From positions 1,257,501 through 1,321,500 of the forward strand of contig OY986972.1 in NCBI GenBank assembly GCA_963920575.1: a stretch of DNA of 64,000 nucleotides. The letters are read 5' to 3'. A model generated the notes under the pieces. It did no database searches. It had not been told where the DNA came from and saw only the letters and a program-made list of their open reading frames with translations. Shown here piece by piece: positions 57,016 to 64,000 of the stretch. The position numbers were made by a program, and so were the translations under genes. Origin of the DNA: Narthecium ossifragum (taxonomy: Eukaryota > Streptophyta > Magnoliopsida > Dioscoreales > Nartheciaceae). Position 1 is the stretch's first letter; every line of letters starts with the position of its first letter.

Positions 57016-57190
57016 TTATATAAGATCAGATTTTATGAGTCATAATCTGATTCATATATTTTCTCATTCGTGACAGCTGAGTCATAGAGAGATGAGAAAA
57101 AAAAAGACACACGGCACCTGAGTCATGGAGAGAGAAGAGGAGAGAGGGGCCATGGGGGTGGGTTGTTAAATGGGTTAATAAAGGTGAGTG
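57016..57190 (+). repeat. interspersed repeat R, copy 3
   Basis: Contains ATATAAGATCAGATTTTATG, CATAATCTGATTCATA, GTGACAGCTGAGTCATAGAG and then AGACACACGGCACCTGAGTC and GAGGAGAGAGG. It is uninterrupted here, so it shows the pre-insertion form of the copy at 5958-6720. Confidence 0.65.
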
Positions 57191-57774
57191 GTTACCATGT
57201 CAGATGACAGATTCATCTAATTTCATTATGTATGAAAAATGGTAACGTGAAAACGAACAAATTAAATGGATGTATACAATTTTTTCATGACAATTATGCC
57301 AAACTATTTTGCAACTTTCCCCTTTAATGTGTTGGTCTTGGTTAAATTTCCAAGCCCCTAGACTTAATGAAAATATAAGGCTTTTGCCCCCTTAAATCAG
57401 GATAACCTTGACTTTGCTAATTCCAAAAAAAGGAAAACCTTTCTCTTTAGATTGAATCATCACGGCTTACAAACAAATCTGATCACCACTGTGGTCCAAC
57501 ACGACCAGCAATATGACCCATAAAAAGAAAACCTTTCTCTTTGATTTGTCTAAAAGGCAATTATATCATTTCCCTAAATACGATCACATACAATCCAAAT
57601 TCCAAAACATGGTGATGTCACATCTCAAGTGATATCCCATCTCTGATACCCCAAATCCTATACAGACCACATGATGAGATATATAGAAAGCGGAATTGTG
57701 ACAGAGACCTATCTCAAAGTGCTCCGCTGTCTTTCGTTTTCTTAGTCACTGTGTTGTCATGTGATTTATATCCA

Positions 57775-59400
57775 GGGAGATTTGTTGTTTAGTCTCTTAA
57801 GTGACTTCTACTTGTCATTTAGTCTCTTCTAACACTCTTTAAGTGTTTTATTACCCTAAAATAAGGAGGGGACCAAAATACCCCCCTAAACCCCCCCTAA
57901 TCACCACCCATAAATCACCCCCCCTAAACCCCCCCTTCCCCCCCCCCCCACCCCGCAGCACCCCGCAGGCCGCAGCTATCGGCGATCATGAGAGCCCTCC
58001 TGAGGGTTCTTGGAGCTCGGAGGGGTTTACAGCATGCGGGAGGCCGCTTGGATGCCTATTTGGGTTATTCTCGTGGTCTGGGAACGAGTGGATGGAGGGA
58101 TATCCAAGAAGATCGAGATCCGAGTGGGTTGAACGGGTTGAGGAGCTGGAATCCGTCCGAAGGATTCCGGTTGTATGATTGCAGTAGGATGGATTTGGGA
58201 GGAGTTAATGGTGTTCTTAGACAGTTGCGTGGATTTCGATCGGTTTCAGAGTCTTTTATGTTGATGGGGAGCATAAATGTTAAAGAATCGGTACTTTCGT
58301 TTGCATAAGTCTTTACCAGCTCTATTAATCTGTCACCATGCTACGATCTTCTTCATAAGCTCTGCAAGCTAGTAAAAATTTGTGATCTTTTACTTCTTTT
58401 TTTGATCGGCAAATGGTCATTCTCTTTACATACTAAAATTGGTAGTTACTTCGCATACAAGTTGTAGTTACTTTGCCTCCAGCCGCCACCGGCGTCCCCG
58501 GGTCCGCTCCAGCTCCGCCACCGGCGTCCCCTGCCACATTCCCCGTTTCCAAAACTGGGAAGTAACTACCAATTTTGGTAGTTACTTCGCATAAATTGTA
58601 GACACTTTTTCAAAAAATTGTAGTTACTATTCCCAAAAATAGGGTAGTAACACTGGGAAGTAACTACCAATATTTGTAGTTACTTTCCCACAAATTGTAG
58701 ATAATTTTCATAAATTGTAATTACTTTCCAAAAAATTTTGTAGTAATTTTTGTAGTTACTTATCAGAATTTTTTTTTATATTAACTATTTGTAGTTACTT
58801 CCCAGAAAATTATAAAGTAATGACCAATATTTTGAAAAGTAACTACCAATTAACAAGTAACTACCGATTATAAGGGAAGTAACTACCATTTAACTAGGAA
58901 GTTACTACCAATTTTATTGGGAAGTAACTACCATCTAACCACCTACTATCTTCCATAGATAAGGGAAGTAGCTACCAATTATCATTTGGGAAGTAACTAC
59001 CATTTATTTCGGTAAGTAACTATCACTTAAAGTGGGAAGTAACTACCATTCAAACTGGTATTTACTTGCCAATTAAACTGGTAGATACTTCACAGTTAAA
59101 TGGTAGTTACTTCCCATATAAATTGGTAGTTACTCCCCCAATTTTACTATTAATGCCCCCATTAATGCATGCATGCCTTACATGTATTGGGAATAGGTGT
59201 ATATATTCCCAACCACTCCATTTAATGCCAACCACCTAATTCAAAACTATTCATCCATCTCTCATTTAAAAAAATACATAAAGGGTATTTTAGAGATAAA
59301 AAAAGTACAGCTGTCCAAAAAGGGACTAAATGGCTTAAATTCTTTCAAGGAGACTATACAGCAAGTAAAGTCTCCAAAAGAGACTAAACACCAATTTCCC
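57775..59400 (+). mobile_element. GTAACTACC-array element, copy B
   Basis: Ends are GGGAGATTTGTTGTTTAGTC on the left and, inverted on the right, GGGAAATTGGTGTTTAGTC: related terminal inverted repeats rich in TTTAGTCTCTT. The order is terminal repeat, C-run segment (57855-57955), a unique GC-balanced open frame (57988-58308), then the GTAGTTACTT/AAGTAACTAC array (58436-59130) and the 250-bp terminal block shared with copy A. The flanks show no clear 9-bp duplication. Structure suggests a Mutator-like element carrying host-derived DNA. Confidence 0.7.
57988..58308 (+). CDS. 106-codon frame inside element B, possibly captured
   Basis: Starts MRALLRVLGARRGLQHAGG and ends KESVLSFA. Composition is protein-like and differs from the surrounding repeats. 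The N-terminus is rich in Arg, Leu and Ala without acidic residues for 20 positions, as in mitochondrial presequences. I do not recognise the family. The simplest reading is the first exon of a host gene captured by the transposon. It may be non-functional, and the sequence after it returns to repeat DNA. Confidence 0.4.
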   Translation: MRALLRVLGARRGLQHAGGRLDAYLGYSRGLGTSGWRDIQEDRDPSGLNGLRSWNPSEGFRLYDCSRMDLGGVNGVLRQLRGFRSVSESFMLMGSINVKESVLSFA

Positions 59401-59639
59401 ATTAAGGTTTAGAAGGTGTATTTATACTAATCCTTATTAGAATACTCAGCTCCGCTTCATGCACTGAGCTATCCCTGGTACTCTGAAGCGTATCTTCTTA
59501 TAATTAGAAGAATATGAGTTATGTGGAACAAGCCGAGTCTTTCATCATTTTCTTCATTTCAATACAAGGAACAAGTCTATCTAAAAATTACAAAAATGTG
59601 AACCATGACAACTATAAGACACAGAAACTGATATTTGGT

Positions 59640-59876
59640 CACTGATCTTTCGATTCGAGTTCGTCTTGTTTCTGCATGTCCCTCGGAGCTGTGTGGCACG
59701 GGCTGATTCAATGGCTCTTTGGTGTCGTGTCCATGGCACCTCCTTTGACTGGGTTAGGGAGGAGGGGTCCGGCCGAGTTGGCCGGTATCCTCTAGTTTGG
59801 TTCTTGTTGGCTGTTATTAAATGTAGTTGTAGCAGTGATAGCCATCTGGCTCAACTCATCAAAAACCAAGCCCTCC
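59640..59876 (+). mobile_element. short LINE 3' fragment
   Basis: Translation gives FLHVPRSCVARADSMA, the last block of plant LINE RNase H (HVPxxxNxxADxLA), then an UTR and CTGGCTCAACTCATCAAAAA, the same 3' end as in the LINEs at 1-1990 and 44049-45355. It is a severely 5'-truncated copy. Confidence 0.75.
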
Positions 59877-61761
59877 ACCACCACCATCGCCGGCCATCTA
59901 AATCAATCTCACTCCAGCATATGTGTACGTCTCTACTTTTATCTCAACCATGCATCCATCATCAACTTCCACAAACAATTTAAATGATCAGGGCTATTAT
60001 ATATGTCTAAGATTTACTGCGTACATATGTTTGCCCGGAACCAGAACCCGCGGCCGTGCCGCCAAGAATCGCAGCCCTGCTGCCGGACTAAGAACCCGGC
60101 GGGTGGCGCTGCCAAAAATCGCAGCCCTTGCCGCTTCAGTTATAGCTGTTAGGGAACTCCCTAGGAGTACAACGAGAAGAGCACTGCGGGCGGACATGAT
60201 AGTATGTATTCTTCTCATTCTTCACTAGATCTCCTAAGATGATTCTAAAGGTCTAGTGGATGAGTGCAATGGCTCTCTATCTTATGACTATAGCCTGGGC
60301 CCTGGGAACGCTCTAAGATTGTAATGGGAAATTATATGATATTATAAAAAATGTAGGATATTGAAATATGAAATTTAGTAAGTTTTCAAAGTGAAATAAT
60401 ATGATGTATTGTTAGTAACCTCTAACCACCCGTTGTCCCTAACAAATGGTACCGTCTTTCGGCGAACAAAACAATTGTGATGGTTCAGGGATGTGCGTTC
60501 TCCAACCTTCTCGAAAAATGAGCAAAGGTGCTAAGGTCATGAAAAGAAATGAGACAAAAATGAGTTAATTGCGAATGAACATAAGTAATTTGCTCCGACG
60601 GCACTGAAGTCGGCTCCGTTGAAAAGATAAGCTAATTTATTATTTTTTGAGACATCACCGATGACGGTTCTTACAAACTTACTTACTTGCAAATTGGTGC
60701 GAGTAAATTTTACAGACACGTAGGGCGGACCTGAGATACAAGGGTGCATGGTGGACATGCGAAAGACCTAAATCTAAGATACAAATAACAGTGGCTAAAC
60801 CCACTGACACAAGAGTCTTATTTTGGTTTCTAGATTGCGAGAGATCTTCATTGTTGTATCCTTTGGGCTTTTATATTGTTCTGTTTCTCTAGCGGTTAGC
60901 ATCGATTCCATTGACAATTGTCCCATCGTGCCTTGCAGTTGAATTGCTAATCGGTTACATTAACTGATCCTGTTCTTAGTTGGGAATATTGGGCTTTCCT
61001 TTTCGTGGCTTCATTTTTTACCATTACTTACTTTCGTGTGGCTTCATTATTTGCTTATCTTGTATCTGCACTTCTAAACCATGCATGAATATTAATTCTA
61101 AATCCATAATAGCAGATAAAGAAAAAAAACAAAAGGTAGATTTGACCAATATATATTAAATTTTACCTCCCTGGATTAACATATTTCATTAAATAAAGTA
61201 TTATCTTAATATATATGTACAAAGAGTATTAGCAATATAATATATTTGGTGGGCCGGGGACAACCCGCTTCGCCCATGCCCGACCGGGCTGAGCTTTGTC
61301 ACGATGGTGGGCCGCTCACGACGTGCTCGGGCGGCCCCGTACAATTTGACACCTCTAGCCATGGTTGCATGAGCTACTCATAGGCATGAAACCCTTGTCG
61401 TAACACAACGTGAGCATGTGATAGGATTCCCATAAGCAGTATTGAGTCAAATCCATGTCAAGTTATTCAATTGGTCATCTTAGTCCACCTAATGTATTGG
61501 ACCTATGCATATGTCTTAAGCCATGATAACATTCTATAATTTCTGCGAACCTTTGCCACCTCTCCTTATTGGTAATTCTTATTATAAAAAACAATCCTAT
61601 ATTGCAACTGTTCTATTACGGCGGTTATAGAAATCGTTGCAATTAATGAGATGGGATACCGCAAGGTTCTGTCGAAAGATTGTAATCCAGCTGACCTTTT
61701 CTAACTAGTTCCCCTACTATCTCTCACAATATCTGCTCAAAGATCTCATTCGTTATCAACA

Positions 61762-61763
<2 letters not shown>
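59877..61763. other. intergenic DNA
   Basis: 60035-60200 is GC-rich with two copies of GCC(A/G)(A/C)(A/G)AATCGCAGCCCT and no recognisable protein. 61245-61370 carries GGGCCGGGG and GGGCGGCCCCGTACAATTTGACACCTCTAG, which resembles the inverted end of a hAT element (GACACCTCTAG), with the other end not found. The rest is AT-rich. Confidence 0.4.

Positions 61764-61833
<70 letters not shown>
61764..61833 (+). repeat. (CT)35 microsatellite before a tetraspanin gene
   Basis: An almost pure CT run of about 70 bp ending 70 bp upstream of the ATG at 61904, in or next to the 5' UTR. Confidence 0.95.
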
Positions 61834-61836
<3 letters not shown>

Positions 61837-61903
61837 TTCGTTATACTTCCTAAATACCAACTTCACTCTTGTTAGTACTACAGTTGATCATATACTAAAA
61901 ACT

Positions 61904-63028
61904 ATGGCAGCCATGGCATCCAAGCTGCCAGAGGTTACTAAATATCCTCTCATGGCTCCTCCCAAGCTAAAGAAGCTCATTGGCCCCCTGACCGTCCTCA
62001 CCTATCTCGTCTCCATCCCGGCCCTCGCCGTCGGCGTATGGCTGCTCTACATCCGGGAGGACGACTGCGAGCACCTCCTCCGCATGCCGCGCATGCGCGT
62101 CTGGATCGGTGTCGCCCTCATAGTCCTCTTCGTCGTCAGCAACGCCCTCGCCTTCTATGGCCGGAAGCTCGCCATGCCGGGCATGCTCGCCCTCATGGCG
62201 CCGCTCGTGGCCATGCTCCTCCTGGGGCTCGCCCTTGTCGGCGCGTACAAGATGGAGAGCCGCGCCGTGCCGGCCTCGCCTGTGTGGCTGCAGCGGCGAG
62301 TGAGCCAAAGTGCGATCTGGAACGACATCAAGACGTGTGTGTTTGACTCTAAGGTGTGCTCGGATTTGGCGTTCCGGACGATCGAGCTCACCTCGTATGA
62401 TTTCAGCATGATCAAGTTGTCGCCGATCGAGGTGAGCCATGCTGATCTTACGTGAAATATTTCTCATGCAAATATAAGCATTATATCTTAATTTTTTTGT
62501 TTTTGCATGCATTTGGAGTTTAATTAGGGCAGTAGCTCATCTTCGGGTTTATATTTGGCTCAAGATTGACTCCTTCGTCTATATAAATACTTAACACAAG
62601 CCTAAATTGATGATTCTATTTAGGCTCGGCTCAAATAGTTTAACTTTCTCTTCTGACATGCATATATAAGTAGTCTAAGAGTTTTGTTTTTCTTTTTTTT
62701 GGAAATGTTTCAATCCAAGTCTGGCTGCTGCAAACCTCCTGATCTCTGCGGGATGAGATACGTGAACGCAACCTACTGGATTCCGGCGAGCAAAGGCGGG
62801 GGGAAGAGCGATGATCGGGCTGCAAAGTATGCCTCCTTCAGAGACTGCAAGGATTGGAGCAATGAGTGCAAAGAGCTCTGCTACGACTGCATTGCGTGCA
62901 AATTAGGCTTCGTGGAGGCCGTACACCGCCGCTGGGGTCAGCTCGGCGTCTTCTTGATCTTGATGGCCGTGTTCTTCTCACTGGCTCATGCAGCCCGCCT
63001 CGCCGTCACCTACCAGCACCATGTCTGA
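61904..63028 (+). CDS. tetraspanin, second gene
   Basis: Two exons, 61904-62431 and 62720-63028 (donor GAG/GTGAGC, acceptor CCAAG/TCTGG), giving 278 aa. Membrane helices lie at about 25-47, 66-86, 92-115 and 248-270. The large loop carries GCCKPPDLCGMRYVN (178-192) and the cysteine cluster DCKDWSNECKELCYDCIACK. The intron falls at the same place as in the tetraspanin at 52226-55298: after the LSPI(Q/E) codon, before SGCCKPP, phase 0. The two therefore descend from one ancestor, but they are strongly diverged outside these motifs. The extended N-terminus (MAAMASKLPEVTKYPLMAPP) and a Gly/Lys-rich insertion (SKGGGKSDDRAAK) are specific to this copy. The first exon is very GC-rich. A second ATG at codon 4 is an alternative start. 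The partner proteins are unknown. Confidence 0.93.
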
Positions 63029-63485
63029 GCGAGAGATAGAAAACCTAGGATGGTTCCTCTAATTCTTTAACCTGTTTCCTTTCTTACAAGTGAGAATTTA
63101 GGGTTAGTTTCATGTTTAGCTTTGTTCCTTGGATTTTGGATTGAGCAGGTTTCTCCACCGTTGTCACAATAAGCATCTGAAAGAACAATCATCTCAATCA
63201 GTATTCATTTGTCCTCAGCAAAAGCCCCTAGGTATCTTTCACTTGAATGCATGACATGATAGCATGCATATATATGCAGAAAGATTCATAGAAACAACGG
63301 TACTGAACTTAGATTGATCCAGCCCGATGAGAAATTGAAACAATATTGTTTTCAGAACTTTGAGATCAATCATCAGCAGGACACATTTGTTGTACAGTGA
63401 GAAGAGCAAAAGCTCATTTCAAGAAAATTCTAATACAAATATAAGTTCCTCTATCTTTGAACATATGTCTGGGTAGACTTAGCAA
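63029..63485. other. convergent intergenic region
   Basis: Holds the 3' ends of the tetraspanin gene (+) and the gene at 63486 (-). AT-rich, with no feature other than probable 3' UTRs. Confidence 0.4.
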
Positions 63486-64000
63486 CTATTGAGGCACCGT
63501 CGGATTTACAACCCCGCTGCCACCACCATATGGATTCATCCCCCCCACAGGTAGCGCTGCTCCACCGGTCATCTGAGCTGGAGGCATTCCATGCATATCA
63601 GAGTAGCCAGGGACATCCACGCCGCTGTACGACATAACCTCTCCTGGCGGTGGCGGTCCACCAGTCATATGCACCTGTGGCCTCCCGTACCCGTCTGTAT
63701 AGCCCCCATGGGCAACTTGTTGGGCAAAATTACCGTCAAAGTAGGCAGTGGCATGGCCATGGCTTTGGCTATGAACATAGCTGCCTTCCACATAGCCACC
63801 ACCTTGGCCATAAGCAGGATCAGGATACCCAATGCCCTGGCTGGCAGGTGCATATACAGGACCCGAGCTCGTGTAGTTCGCACCATATGGGTTTGCAGCT
63901 GCCAGAAAGCAAAGGCAATAAGGTACAAAGTGAAGTCATTTGGAAGTTGATAGAGGTACAACAGAAAAGAGGATAAGCTACTTGCGTATATCCAATATGA
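63486..64000 (-). CDS. 3' end of a Gly/Tyr/Pro-rich protein gene (partial)
   Basis: The last exon spans 63898-63486 (acceptor TTCTGGCAG at 63899) and encodes about 137 residues ending NPTVPQ. Composition is dominated by Gly, Tyr, Pro, Ser and Met with repeated motifs (NPYGANY, GYPDPAYGQGGG, GGYTDGYGRP, HMTGGPPPPG, QMTGGAALP), that is, a low-complexity disordered tail of the kind seen in plant RNA-binding and transcription-associated proteins. A likely preceding exon begins near 63980 (sense GGATATACGCAA before GTAGC). The window ends there, so the functional domain and family cannot be determined. Confidence 0.7.

Noticed and set aside
60035..60228. Possible exon with repeated AAKNRSPA-like segments
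   Set aside because: Short internal repeats, no family similarity and no supporting splice structure.
1..64000. CRISPR arrays, operons, bacterial-type regulatory sites, or integrated virus
   Set aside because: The short-repeat arrays have no spacers, the genes are plant nuclear genes with introns, and the reverse transcriptases are LINE-type without gag, coat or movement proteins.

Overview
This is a 64 kb piece of a flowering-plant nuclear chromosome. The genes are split by GT-AG introns and lie in AT-rich DNA thick with plant transposons: L1-type LINEs with an RNase H domain, hAT, Mutator-like (MULE), MITEs and solo LTRs. Markedly GC-rich first exons in the tetraspanin genes and the style of the repeats suggest a monocot, but I cannot name the species. 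A 200-base run of N at 47047-47246 is an assembly gap.

Layout. 1-1990: 3' half of a decayed LINE. 2130-3585: Pack-MULE carrying WRKY and LRR gene fragments. 3783-4775 (-): multi-pass membrane protein gene with an early in-frame stop; a divergent relative lies at 12375-13184 (-). Between them are a solo LTR (6044-6622) and a 3.4 kb hAT element (6725-10140), followed by pyrimidine-rich and G-rich minisatellites. 13400-13640: receptor-kinase fragment. 16049-19406 (+): ESCRT-II subunit SNF8/VPS22, seven exons. 21171-22154 (-): trihelix transcription factor. 24239-25531 (-): ATL13-like RING-H2 ubiquitin ligase. About 26600-27095 (-): a TAS3 trans-acting siRNA gene with two miR390 sites and one tasiARF exactly in phase. 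31937-36969 (-): CER3/WAX2 wax-alkane gene, eleven exons with a GC-AG first intron. 41068-45355: two minus-strand LINEs, one interrupted by a solo LTR. 45513-50150: a cluster of TIR-type elements with arrays of short GTAACT-containing repeats. 52226-55298 (-) and 61904-63028 (+): two tetraspanin genes sharing an intron position. 57775-59400: second copy of the GTAACTACC-array element. 63486 to the right edge (-): 3' end of a Gly/Tyr/Pro-rich protein gene.

The protein-coding genes are unrelated housekeeping or regulatory loci, not a cluster. They cover membrane trafficking (SNF8), transcription (trihelix), ubiquitination (ATL), cuticular wax (CER3) and membrane organisation (two tetraspanins). 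The best-supported special locus is the TAS3 gene: miR390 sites, upstream ORF, tasiARF register and TATA box all agree. The transposons show clear nesting, several with exact target-site duplications, so relative insertion order can be read directly.
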